Assembly: GCF_001425785.1 (NCBI RefSeq)
Contig: NZ_LMDI01000056.1
Location: 87,811-151,810, forward strand
Length of the DNA: 64,000 bases
Direction: 5' to 3'
Source of the DNA: Rhizobacter sp. Root1221
GTDB lineage: Bacteria > Pseudomonadota > Gammaproteobacteria > Burkholderiales > Burkholderiaceae_C
Positions 48,483-57,382 of this stretch are shown piece by piece. The notes below the pieces were generated by a model. It searched no databases. It worked only from the letters and a program-made list of their open reading frames with translations, and was not told the DNA's origin. Every line of letters starts with the position of its first letter. Positions within the stretch are counted from its first letter, which is position 1. The position numbers and the translations under genes are program-made.

Positions 48483-50929
48483 ACCTGGCCCGCGGCGAAG
48501 GTGACGCCGAGCAGGCGCATCACCTCGTCGCGTGCCCGCTGGCGGATGCCGTCGCGGGCGGTTTCGCCATGGTGGTGGAAGGCATCGGCCGCGCCGGTGA
48601 GCTGGGCCGCCGTCTGCACGCGGCCGAGACACGCCATCAGCCAGGCGTACACGTCGCAGTGGGCGAGGAAGATGCCGCAGCGGCGCAGCAGCGGCACGCT
48701 CTGCAGGCTCACTTCCACGGCCTCGTCGAACCGCTGCTGGGCGGTCAGCGCGGCCGTCAGGCCGGCGAGGGCCTGCGACAGCGTGAGGCCCTGCGAGCGG
48801 CGGTGCCGCGCCCGCTCGGCGAGCCGGTGGAACTGGTCGCCCGCCTGTTCGGCATGCCCCAGCTGCAGGTGCACGCGGGCCATGTCGGCCAGCAGGATGA
48901 GCACGTAACGTTCGATGCCGGCGGTCTCGGCCATGTCGAACGCGCGCTGCGACACGGCCAGCGATGCCTCGTGGCGCCCCTCGGCGGCGTGGATCAGGCC
49001 CTGCACGCGCAGGCGGCGCACGCGGTCGGCCACGGGCCAGCCCGCCCGCTCCATGGCCTCGGCCTGGGCCAGGGTGTCGCTGGCGCCGGCGAGGTCCTTG
49101 CTGGCCAGCAGCGCCTCGGCGCGCATGCGCAGGCACGCGTGCACCGGGCGCTCCTGGCGCAATGACGTGAACAGCGCCTGCGCCCGCTTCAGTGCCTCGA
49201 CACAGCGCGACGTGGGCAGGCGGCCGTCGACGCCCCCACGCCCGAGCCACTGCCAGTAGCGCGCGGCCAGCAGCGGCGGCGTGGCGGCCGTCACGAGCGG
49301 TTCCACTTCCAGCAACCGGTGCATGCCCTCGCTCACCATGCCGGCCACGGCCAGCACCATCGACGACGACGTGGCCAGGGCCACCGCGATCTCGTCGTCA
49401 CCCCCGGGGCCCGTGGCCCAGGCGAAGGCCGCGCGCACGTTGTTCATCTCGGCCCACAACCAGTCGAGGTCGCGCTGGCGCACGGCGCGGTCCACCAGCG
49501 TGCGCGTGGCCTCCGCGTGGCGGCGCAGCCAGTGGTCGATGTGGCCCGCCTCGGCGAGTCGCTCGAACGCATACGCGCGGGTGGTCTCCAGCAGCCGGTA
49601 GCGGGGCCGCGTGCCGTTGTCCACCAGCACGAGGGACTTGTCGACGAGGGCGCTGAGCAGGTCGAGCACGGCCCAGGCATCCACGTTGTTGTCTGCCGCG
49701 AGTGCCTGCGCCCCTTCGACGACGAAACCGTCGGAGAACAGCGCCAGCCGGCCGAACACCTTCTGCTCGTTGTCGCTCAGCAGCTGGTAGCTCCAGTCGA
49801 GCGCGGCCCGCAGCGTCTGGTGGCGCCGCAGCGAGACCCGCGCGCCGCCAGTCAGCACGCGGAACCGCTCGCCAAGCCGGTCGTGGATGCCGTACACCCC
49901 GAGCAGTGGCACCCGCGCCGCGGCGAGTTCGATGGCCAGCGGCATGCCGTCGAGCCGTGCGCAGATGTCGACCACCGCGTCGATGTTGCGTTCGTCGAGT
50001 TCGAAGGTGCGTTCGAGCGCCCGGGCGCGTTCGGCGAAGAGCTGCACGGCGCCGAAGTGCCGGGCCCGGTCGAGGTCACGTTCCACCGGCACAGCCAGCG
50101 GGGATACCTTGTACACCCGCTCCTCGGCCACCCGCAGCAGCTCCTGGCTGGTGCCCAGCAGCCGCACCGACGGGGCGCTGCCCAGCAGGCGCAGCGCCAG
50201 CGCCCCCACGGCGTCCACCAGGTGCTCGCAGTTGTCGAGCACGAGCAGCAGGTGCTGCTGGCGCAGCGCGTCGGCCAGTTCGTCGATGGGCGGGCGGGCG
50301 CCGGACAGCGGGATGCCGATGGTCTGGGCCACCAGCGGCACCAGCAGGTCGGGGTCGGTGACCGCGGCCAGCTCCACCATCCAGGCCCCCTGGGCATGTT
50401 GCCCGCGCAGTTCGTGTGCAACGGCCTGGGCGAGCCGGGTCTTGCCGATGCCCCCGGCGCCGGTGATGGTGACGAGCCGCTGCGATTCGAGCATGGCACG
50501 CAGCGCGGCGAGGTCGTCCGCGCGGCCGATCAGGTCGGACACGTGGACGGGCAGATTGCCGTCGGCCGCGTGCACCCCCACCTCGCGGGACAGCGCTTCC
50601 CCGGCGTCGGGCTGCGGCGGCGCAGGCGGCGCGCCCACCGGTTCGGCTGTGAAACGGTAGCCGCGGCCCGGCACGGTGGTGATGGCCGACGGACCCAGCA
50701 GCTTGCGCAGCGCGTGGATGTGGACCTGGAGGTTGTTTTCCTCGACCACGAGTTTCGGCCACACCACGTCGAGCAACTCGTGTTTCGACACCACGCGGTC
50801 GGACCGCTCGACGAGCGCCACCAGCAGGTCGAAGGCCCGCGCACCGATCTGCACCACCTGCCCGCGCACGGCGAGGCGCCGCTCGCCGGGCCGGACCTCG
50901 AAGTCTGCGAAGAGCCAGGGCGCGTTCAT
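48311..50929 (-). CDS. Winged-helix (OmpR-type)/ATPase/TPR regulator
   Basis: 872 residues. Residues 1-95 are an OmpR-type DNA-binding winged helix (VRPGERRLAVRGQVVQIGAR, VVWPKLVVEENNLQVHIHAL, VPGRGYRFTAEP). Next is a STAND-type ATPase with Walker A VTITGAGGIGKTRLAQAVAH and Walker B LLVLDNCEHL, then helical repeats of TPR character to the C-terminus. Such proteins sense an inducer through the ATPase/TPR part. The final ~60 residues are Ser/Ala-rich and lie in the antisense overlap with the hydrolase-like gene. ATG 50929 fits the domain; the open frame upstream is shadow. The P450-DyP pair starts upstream on the same strand, with 11 bases between. Confidence 0.88.
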   Translation of the reverse strand: MNAPWLFADFEVRPGERRLAVRGQVVQIGARAFDLLVALVERSDRVVSKHELLDVVWPKLVVEENNLQVHIHALRKLLGPSAITTVPGRGYRFTAEPVGAPPAPPQPDAGEALSREVGVHAADGNLPVHVSDLIGRADDLAALRAMLESQRLVTITGAGGIGKTRLAQAVAHELRGQHAQGAWMVELAAVTDPDLLVPLVAQTIGIPLSGARPPIDELADALRQQHLLLVLDNCEHLVDAVGALALRLLGSAPSVRLLGTSQELLRVAEERVYKVSPLAVPVERDLDRARHFGAVQLFAERARALERTFELDERNIDAVVDICARLDGMPLAIELAAARVPLLGVYGIHDRLGERFRVLTGGARVSLRRHQTLRAALDWSYQLLSDNEQKVFGRLALFSDGFVVEGAQALAADNNVDAWAVLDLLSALVDKSLVLVDNGTRPRYRLLETTRAYAFERLAEAGHIDHWLRRHAEATRTLVDRAVRQRDLDWLWAEMNNVRAAFAWATGPGGDDEIAVALATSSSMVLAVAGMVSEGMHRLLEVEPLVTAATPPLLAARYWQWLGRGGVDGRLPTSRCVEALKRAQALFTSLRQERPVHACLRMRAEALLASKDLAGASDTLAQAEAMERAGWPVADRVRRLRVQGLIHAAEGRHEASLAVSQRAFDMAETAGIERYVLILLADMARVHLQLGHAEQAGDQFHRLAERARHRRSQGLTLSQALAGLTAALTAQQRFDEAVEVSLQSVPLLRRCGIFLAHCDVYAWLMACLGRVQTAAQLTGAADAFHHHGETARDGIRQRARDEVMRLLGVTFAAGQVQVWLSEGAVSTEDALARMLEAALGAHTGHAAASAVDSASSSSSVPDTTRSTSSSPQ

Positions 50930-50940
50930 GGTGGGGGGAA

Positions 50941-52170
50941 TCAGGTTCTCAAGGGCAGGCTTGCAAATCCTCTGAAGTATGGATCGGATTCGCGCACGGG
51001 GGCACGTTCCCCGAGCGCGAGCGTGGGAAGGGACTCGACGATGCGGCCCAGGATGACCGGCACCACGTCGGCCACGAGTCCGGCACCGATGCAGCGGTGG
51101 ATGCCGTGGCCGAACGCCCGGTTCTGGTCGGGCAGGTGCTCGCGGCGGATGTCGAACCGCTCGGCCGAGGCACCGAACACCGCCTCGTCGTGATTGGCGG
51201 ACCCATAGATCACCGTCATGCGGGAGCCCGCCGGGATGTCGCATCCACCGAGGTGGACATCCTTGGCGGCGAAACGGTCGGCCACCTGGAACGGTGCATC
51301 GTGGCGTTTCATCTCCTCGATCGCGCCCGGCCGGAGGGACGGGTTGTCGAGAAAGGCCTGGTACGTCCCGGTGGTGAGCAGGTTGTGCAGGCCGGTGGTG
51401 AGCAGGAACTGCGTGGAGAGGTACCCGCCCAGTGCGAAGTGAAGCGACGTCTTCGTGATCTCCGCCTTGGTCATGCCCGCGTCGCCGCCCTCACGCACGA
51501 TGCGGCCCAGCAGGCCCTTCGGCTTCGGGTGCACCGGGCAGCCCTTGGCCAGCTGGGCGAAGTAGGCGAGCAGCACCCCGCCCGCCAGCAGCCCGGGCGC
51601 GCGGCGGTAGGACGGCAGCATGTTGTCGTAGTGGCCGAGCATCAGGTCGATGAGCCAGCCCACGAACTTCCAGTGGCGTGGCGGCACACCGTACGTGGCC
51701 ATGAACACGTTGCGCATGATGCGGTTGGCCAGCGCGCGGGTGGCGTCGAAATCGCGCGGACCAGCCAGCACGTCGCGCAGGGCCTCGACGGTCATGCGGT
51801 CGGCCAGGTCGGCGGCGTCGGCCGTGGCTTTGGCGAACAGCGGGTCGAGGATGCAGCGCACCTGGGCGTGGCGCGGCGGGTCCATCTCGAACAGCCCGCG
51901 TTCGCCGGTCTCCGACACCGGCTGCTTGAGGAACGTGGCGGTGTCGGCGTTGACCTCGTCGACGAGGGCGTGCGTGAAGACCCAGTAGCTCTTGTACCGC
52001 CCATGGCGCACCTCGCACACCGGGGCGTGGCGGCGGAACTGGGCGTAGTACGGGTACGGGTCCTCGCGAAACGCCGGGTCCTTCGGGTCGAAGGTTTCCG
52101 GATCGAACGCGGCCGGGGCCCGGTACCAGGGATCGCTGCCGAACCCGGCTGGCGGCCAGGAGGCACTCAT
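50941..52170 (-). CDS. Cytochrome P450
   Basis: 409 residues with the heme-ligand loop AFGHGIHRCIGAGL (Cys360), the E-x-x-R motif in AIEEMKRHD, and the I-helix region LHFALGGYLSTQFLLTTG, which lacks the usual acidic-alcohol A/G-G-x-D/E-T pair. It is soluble, of bacterial class I type, but no ferredoxin or reductase gene is nearby. It begins right after the DyP peroxidase stop (TAG then ATG, no gap), so the two are coupled. The unusual oxygen-activation region and the peroxidase partner hint at use of peroxide rather than a redox chain (inference). Confidence 0.93.
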   Translation of the reverse strand: MSASWPPAGFGSDPWYRAPAAFDPETFDPKDPAFREDPYPYYAQFRRHAPVCEVRHGRYKSYWVFTHALVDEVNADTATFLKQPVSETGERGLFEMDPPRHAQVRCILDPLFAKATADAADLADRMTVEALRDVLAGPRDFDATRALANRIMRNVFMATYGVPPRHWKFVGWLIDLMLGHYDNMLPSYRRAPGLLAGGVLLAYFAQLAKGCPVHPKPKGLLGRIVREGGDAGMTKAEITKTSLHFALGGYLSTQFLLTTGLHNLLTTGTYQAFLDNPSLRPGAIEEMKRHDAPFQVADRFAAKDVHLGGCDIPAGSRMTVIYGSANHDEAVFGASAERFDIRREHLPDQNRAFGHGIHRCIGAGLVADVVPVILGRIVESLPTLALGERAPVRESDPYFRGFASLPLRT

Positions 52171-54051
52171 CTAGAACCCTCCTTCGAGCGACGCCAGGTA
52201 CCGCAGCCCGCGGTGCCCCGGCATCAGCAGGTACAGGCTGCCGCGGGTGGTGACCAGGCGCGGCACGGCCATCGCCACCGTGTTGCCGGCCTCGCCCGGG
52301 AAACGGAACTGGCCGGAGAGGTTCTGTGCGCCGATGAAGGGGTCCTGCGTGCCGCGCACGTTGCTGGCGGCGATGTCGCCATTGGCCCACGCCTGCATCA
52401 GGAAGTCGAACTGGCGCGAGATGTCGGCGCAGATGAACAGGCCGAACAGGCCGCGGCGCACGCCCGGGGCTTCACCGTCCTGCCACGCCGGGCCATAGGC
52501 CATGCCGCGGCGGATGATGCGCCGGCTGTGCGGGCGGCCTGCCACGACGGCGCTGCGCGGGTTCATGCGGCGCACGTGCGAGCCGATGGGGCAGCGCACG
52601 CCTTCGTGGTCATCGAAGGTTTCCGGGTTGGCGTGGGTGGGTGCGTAGTCGAAGTCGTTCTCGCCGCCGGGCCCGGGGCGGTTGAGCGGGCGGCCGTCCC
52701 GCCACCGGCCCATCATCTTCGCGGCGATCAGTTCGGGGTCCATGCCGAGCCGCGTGCTTTCGTCTTTCAGCAGGCGTTCGAATCCGGCGGCATCCTGCTC
52801 GATGATGCGCACGACGGCGAAGGTGCCGTTCTGGCACAGGCGGGCCGGCATGCCGTCGAGCGACGGGCCACCGTACACGCTCGGGTAGTTCGTGCCCAGC
52901 AGCACCTCGCCCACCGCACACCGGGGCTGCATGTCTGCCTTGCCGTTGTCGGGCACGCCCACGATGCGCGGGTTGGTCAGGCCGTCCCGGTACCCGAAGT
53001 GCACGCGCCCGTCGGGCAGCGCCTCGGCACGGAACGGGTCGCTGACAAGCGCCAGGCCCGGGCGTTCCCAGAACACCGACAGCTGCGCCAGGCGGCGTTC
53101 GAACTCGCCGCGGTTGTCGCTGCGGCCGAACAGCGAGAGCAGCAGGTGCACCGGCTGGCCAGGGCGCCCCACCTCCCAGCGCTCCGGGGCGCTGCCATCC
53201 ACGTCGCCGTTGGCGCGCGCCCGTTCGGGCTCCCCGGGGCCCTCCAGGAACGCGGCCGGCATCGCGCCCAGCTCGTCCGCGGGCACCCCGAGCGCGCGCA
53301 ATCCGGCGGCGGTGATGCCGAGGTTCAGCAAGTACGGCGGCGGGGCCCCCTTCTCCCAACGTTCGCCGTGGCTCAGCGTGGGGCAGTCTTCACCGTCACC
53401 GTCGAGCAGCGTGAGGATGAGCCGCCGTGCCGCCGCGGCACTCTCGATCTGGACCGACAGGTGCACGGCCAGCTCGGACCGGTACCCGCTGAGCACGTTG
53501 CCCTGCACGTCGCTGAACGTGATGGGCACCGGCTTGGGTTCCTCGACCGGGGGCGGCAGCCCGATGCGGCGTGCGCCCACGATGTCGATCACCGTGCGTT
53601 TCGGGTAGGCGCTGTAGATGGGGAAGTTGTCCCATTCCGCGAGGCCCGGCAGCACCACGACGCGGTTGTTGCGTTCGATGAAGGTCCAGAATGCGCGCGG
53701 GTGGTTCTGCACCGGCAGCGGCGGTGCATCCTTGACGAACCCGAGGATGAACGAGAAAACATCGCCGATGGCCACGGCGAAGTCCATCACGTAAGGCTGC
53801 AGCGGGCCATCGAACTCGGTGATGACCAGCAGCGCCTTGTTGCCCCGGGTGGGCAGGAACCGGGCGAAGTGCACGAAGTGCAACTCGCCCAGCGCCTGCT
53901 GCACCTTGGTCATGTGCAATTTCAGGCCGGCCAGCAGCGCTGGCATGGCCATGGGGCATTTGAGTTCCAGCGTCAGGTTGAGACCGTTGCTGACATTGTC
54001 TTGTGCCTCGACGGCCACGCGGCCACCGACGTTCCCTGGGTGAAGCGACAT
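52171..54051 (-). CDS. DyP-type heme peroxidase with long N-terminal extension
   Basis: 626 residues. The DyP domain starts about residue 177 (ITFSDVQGNVLSGYRSELAV), with the catalytic GYRDG motif (D356) and the proximal heme His492 in CPIGSHVRRMNPRS, then RRGMAYGPAWQDG and GLFGLFICADISRQFDFLMQ. Residues 1-175 are an extra domain (LTLELKCPMAMPALLAGLKL, HFVHFARFLPTRGNKALLVI, TEFDGPLQPYVMDFAVAIGD) also of ferredoxin-like appearance. No Tat or Sec signal. First gene of the P450 pair. DyPs oxidise dyes, phenolics or porphyrins with H2O2. Confidence 0.92.
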   Translation of the reverse strand: MSLHPGNVGGRVAVEAQDNVSNGLNLTLELKCPMAMPALLAGLKLHMTKVQQALGELHFVHFARFLPTRGNKALLVITEFDGPLQPYVMDFAVAIGDVFSFILGFVKDAPPLPVQNHPRAFWTFIERNNRVVVLPGLAEWDNFPIYSAYPKRTVIDIVGARRIGLPPPVEEPKPVPITFSDVQGNVLSGYRSELAVHLSVQIESAAAARRLILTLLDGDGEDCPTLSHGERWEKGAPPPYLLNLGITAAGLRALGVPADELGAMPAAFLEGPGEPERARANGDVDGSAPERWEVGRPGQPVHLLLSLFGRSDNRGEFERRLAQLSVFWERPGLALVSDPFRAEALPDGRVHFGYRDGLTNPRIVGVPDNGKADMQPRCAVGEVLLGTNYPSVYGGPSLDGMPARLCQNGTFAVVRIIEQDAAGFERLLKDESTRLGMDPELIAAKMMGRWRDGRPLNRPGPGGENDFDYAPTHANPETFDDHEGVRCPIGSHVRRMNPRSAVVAGRPHSRRIIRRGMAYGPAWQDGEAPGVRRGLFGLFICADISRQFDFLMQAWANGDIAASNVRGTQDPFIGAQNLSGQFRFPGEAGNTVAMAVPRLVTTRGSLYLLMPGHRGLRYLASLEGGF

Positions 54052-54328
54052 CTCCGGTCCTCCCGCCTGCTTGTGGTGTGCATTCGGTGCTCTCCGGCAC
54101 CCTCCCCCTGTCGATGGATATTGGCATGCACCCCGGGGTGCTGCAAGGCGCGGGTCCGCTTCAGCGGCCTGAATTCAGAACGCTTAAGGGTCGAACCAAG
54201 GACTTGAAAGGCAACTGCGGACAAAGTTGGCTCTGCCTCGCCGGATCCGCCGTGTGGGGGCCCTGCCAGGCCCCATCGTTAATCGACTGGAAATCGGCGC
54301 TCGTGAAGTCCACCCTCTGGAGGTCACC

Positions 54329-55036
54329 ATGTTGTCTGCTCTCGCTGAAGTCCAATCGTTCCGCCCGCCGGCCCGCGCCCCGCTCTACACCGCCTACGTC
54401 AACCCGCAGCCCGCCCGCGCGGCGGCGCCGTCGATGCTGCTGGCGGTGCTCGACGAGGTGAACCACGGCCTCGTGCTGGTCACCGAGGCGGCCGAAGTGG
54501 CCTTCGCCAACCGCGTGGCCCGCCGCGACTGCTCGGCCGACCGGCCGCTGCACATCGACGGCACCCGCCTGCGCGTGACACGGTCCGCCGACCGCGACGC
54601 GCTGCTGCGCGCCCTCACCGCGGCCAGCCTGGGCCGCCGCACCATCCTGACGTTCGCGGACGCCAGCGGCGACATGTCGGTGGGGGTGGTGCCGGTGGGT
54701 GCCGCGCAGGCCACCGGCGACGCGGTGGCGCTGCTGATCCTCGGCCGCCGCGGCCATGGTGAACCGCTCACGCTGCAGTTCTTTGCGCAGACCCACCACC
54801 TGACCTCCGCCGAAAGCGGCGTGGTGAGCGCGTTGTGCGAAGGGCTGCGCCCCACCCAGATCGCCTCCCGCAGCGGCGTGGCCATCAGCACGGTGCGCAC
54901 GCAGATCAGCAGCATCCGCCAGAAGACCCAGGCCAAGAGCATCGGGCACATCGTGCGGATGATCGAAGCGATGCCCCCGATCGCGTCGGCCCAAGGGATG
55001 CCCGCCGGCTTGGCGACGGGGCGCCAGGCGGACTGA
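54329..55036 (+). CDS. LuxR-type HTH transcriptional regulator
   Basis: 235 residues. C-terminal LuxR helix-turn-helix: LTSAESGVVSALCEGLRPTQ, IASRSGVAISTVRTQISSIR, QKTQAKSIGHIVRMIE. N-terminal part (LLAVLDEVNHGLVLVTEAAE, VAFANRVARRDC) resembles a PAS-like sensor. Start ATG 54329 with GGAGG five or six bases upstream. It is divergent from the DyP/P450 genes across a 277-base gap without other genes, so it probably controls them. Confidence 0.88.
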   Translation: MLSALAEVQSFRPPARAPLYTAYVNPQPARAAAPSMLLAVLDEVNHGLVLVTEAAEVAFANRVARRDCSADRPLHIDGTRLRVTRSADRDALLRALTAASLGRRTILTFADASGDMSVGVVPVGAAQATGDAVALLILGRRGHGEPLTLQFFAQTHHLTSAESGVVSALCEGLRPTQIASRSGVAISTVRTQISSIRQKTQAKSIGHIVRMIEAMPPIASAQGMPAGLATGRQAD

Positions 55037-55229
55037 CGCCCTGGTGGTGAACGGCGCAGCTCGCACTGCGAGGTGCGACCGGCGCCAGGCCGCCATTTTT
55101 TCTTGACCGTCGCATCAGCCTGTTGGCATTTGGCCCCAGAATCCGCGGGCACCGGCGCCCTCCATCCGCGCCCGGAACGCGAACCGCCACGCCATGGTTG
55201 CCCATGCGGGCACACACCAGAGGTCACCG

Positions 55230-56153
55230 ATGCACGAGGCAATGGGCTCGACGATTGGCAAGCTGCGAGAAAAGATCGAGGCGCGTGCACCGGGCACCCT
55301 GGCAAAGTTTCCCGTCTCCGCCTACATCGCGTTGTTCGATGCCTACCCGGCGCTCGAGAACTACGGGTTCACCAGCCCGGCGGTCTCCGACATGGCGCGT
55401 GCCATTGCCACGTCGGCCGGTGAGCAGACCTCGTTCGACTACCACCGGCTGCTGCTGCTCGAGCTGATTTCGAAGAACCACGCGGCAGTCGCCGCCTCGG
55501 ACCTGCCGGCGGTCATCAAGACCTTGTACGCGAAGAACTTCTCGAGGATCGTGGACGACGTGGCCCTGGAGCGCCAGCCGCCCGACTTCCATCGCCACAC
55601 GAACGACAAGTTCCTGAAGGACCTCGGCGTCTGCAACCGGAGGATCATCCCGGCCGGAACGCAGAAGCTGAACAGGTACAAGTTCCCGCTGGGCGCGTTG
55701 AAGGGCCTCGGATTGGCCGGGGCGCTGCAGTCGGGGATGCACCTCGTGACCCGGTTGGGCGGATTGAGCCCGGTGTACGACATGCACACGGATTCGCACG
55801 ACGCCGACCTGATGGCCGAGTTTTCGCCCGAAGGCTGGCGGCGCTTCTACCTGAACGTGGCGGCGCTGCTGCAAGTGCACACCGACGTGAAAGGCCTGTA
55901 CGGCATCGGTTGGTTCTTCGACGCCAAGGTGCCGGAGATCAGCCCGCGCCTGGCCTACTTGCGCGAGCTCGTCATCGAAACCGGTGGCAGGCTCTCCGCG
56001 GTTGGGGTCACGGATGGCGCCCGCGAAAGTGCCTTGGCCACGTCGCCCACCCGCCGCAAGCTCCATGCAGAAGGCAAGTACTTGCCCACCGATTTCCTGG
56101 CGATCTGGGACCGGGGGTCACTGATCCGGTGGGCCCGGGCCAGCGTCCGCTGA
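55230..56153 (+). CDS. Unrecognised conserved protein
   Basis: 307 residues from ATG 55230 (AGAGG site upstream; an in-frame ATG at 55194 adds 12). Mostly helical N-terminal half (PGTLAKFPVSAYIALFDAYP, FDYHRLLLLELISKNHAAVA) and a mixed C-terminal half with WRRFYLNVAALLQVHTDVKG, LYGIGWFFDAKVPEISPRLA. No signal peptide or membrane helix. I do not recognise a family; the phrase DVKGLYGIGWFFDAKV suggests an enzyme or a polysaccharide-locus protein. It precedes the next gene by 44 bases and is probably in its operon. Confidence 0.6.
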   Translation: MHEAMGSTIGKLREKIEARAPGTLAKFPVSAYIALFDAYPALENYGFTSPAVSDMARAIATSAGEQTSFDYHRLLLLELISKNHAAVAASDLPAVIKTLYAKNFSRIVDDVALERQPPDFHRHTNDKFLKDLGVCNRRIIPAGTQKLNRYKFPLGALKGLGLAGALQSGMHLVTRLGGLSPVYDMHTDSHDADLMAEFSPEGWRRFYLNVAALLQVHTDVKGLYGIGWFFDAKVPEISPRLAYLRELVIETGGRLSAVGVTDGARESALATSPTRRKLHAEGKYLPTDFLAIWDRGSLIRWARASVR

Positions 56154-56197
56154 CAGGCTCTCCCTCCGGAGGCCGTCGCACTCACAGGGGGGAGCCC

Positions 56198-57382
56198 ATG
56201 AAAATCGTCAAGCAGATTACCGACCTGTCCTCGGTCGCCGCGAGCTGGCTGCTGTCCAGCCGAAGCCTGGCGCGCAAGCGGGCCGGCAAACGCACCCACG
56301 TGCTCTTCTGCATGTGCGACCACTACGAGCCAGGCACCGGCAAGGTGACGGCCGAGGTGGGAAGCGGCCGTGTGGACGATTTGCTGCGGGAGTACCCGCT
56401 CATCGCGGACGCCCACCACGACAGCCATGGCTGCAAGCCGAGGCGCACCTGGTTCTTTCCGCCGCATTACCACCAGCACGGCTGGCTCAAGAAGCTCGTC
56501 TCCCTGTGCGAGCGCGGTTATGGCGAGGTGGAGTTGCACCTGCACCACGGCAAGCAGGAGCCCGACACCTCCGAGAACCTGCGCGCCACGCTGCGCCAGT
56601 GTGTCGATGAGTATGGAATCTTCGGCATCTTCGGCGACGTCGAAGGGGGCAAGCAGTACGGCTTCATCCACGGCGACTGGGCGCTGGACAACTCCCGCGA
56701 CGGCGAGTTCTGCGGCGTCGACGACGAAATCACCATCCTCAAGGAAACCGGCTGCTACGCCGACTTCACGTTCCCTTGCTACAACGATGCCACGCCGAAG
56801 CAGATCAACTCGATCTACTACGCCGAGGACAACCCGCTGCAGCCCAAATCGCATGACACCGGAAAGCACGTCTGCGTGGGCGGTCCGCACCAGCACCACG
56901 ACCAGTCCAACCGCGACCTGATGATCGTCGCCGGGCCCCTGCATCCCCATTTCCGGCACGGCCGGCTCCGCGGGTTGCGGGTGTTCGGCGATTCGATCGA
57001 TCTCGAGCAGACCGTGACACCGACCCGCATCGACCAGTGGGTTCGCACCGGCATCTCGGTGAAGGGCAAGGAAAACTGGGTGGTGATCAAGACGCACACC
57101 CACGGCGCATCCGACGGCGACATCGCCATCGGCCCCAACATGCACGAGATGTTCTCGCACCTCGAGACCCGCTACCGCGACCACGAGGACTACGCGCTGC
57201 ACTACGTGACGTCGCGCGAGCTCTACAACGTCATCAAGGCAGCAGAAGCGGGCGAGCCGGGCGAGGATCCGGCGCCCTACAAGGAATACCGGGTCCGGGC
57301 GCCGGTGTATGACTCGTCCCCCGATGTCATGGAGGCCTCGGCGGTGTTGCAGGGCATGGTGGCGAAGAGCTATCGCGGCTGA
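56198..57382 (+). CDS. Putative NodB-like carbohydrate deacetylase/hydrolase
   Basis: 394 residues. VLFCMCDHYEPGTGKVTAEV (Asp-His), YGEVELHLHHGKQEPDTSEN (His pair) and ADFTFPCYNDATPKQINSIY follow the order of the metal and catalytic motifs in polysaccharide deacetylase-fold enzymes, and the family often occurs in exopolysaccharide loci; the assignment is tentative. A strong GGGGGGAG ribosome site precedes ATG 56198. Its last 13 bases overlap the convergent MscS gene. Confidence 0.6.
   Translation: MKIVKQITDLSSVAASWLLSSRSLARKRAGKRTHVLFCMCDHYEPGTGKVTAEVGSGRVDDLLREYPLIADAHHDSHGCKPRRTWFFPPHYHQHGWLKKLVSLCERGYGEVELHLHHGKQEPDTSENLRATLRQCVDEYGIFGIFGDVEGGKQYGFIHGDWALDNSRDGEFCGVDDEITILKETGCYADFTFPCYNDATPKQINSIYYAEDNPLQPKSHDTGKHVCVGGPHQHHDQSNRDLMIVAGPLHPHFRHGRLRGLRVFGDSIDLEQTVTPTRIDQWVRTGISVKGKENWVVIKTHTHGASDGDIAIGPNMHEMFSHLETRYRDHEDYALHYVTSRELYNVIKAAEAGEPGEDPAPYKEYRVRAPVYDSSPDVMEASAVLQGMVAKSYRG

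Noticed and set aside
51097-54207. 1036-codon plus-strand open frame
   Set aside because: Antisense to the P450 and DyP genes; composition typical of a high-GC shadow.
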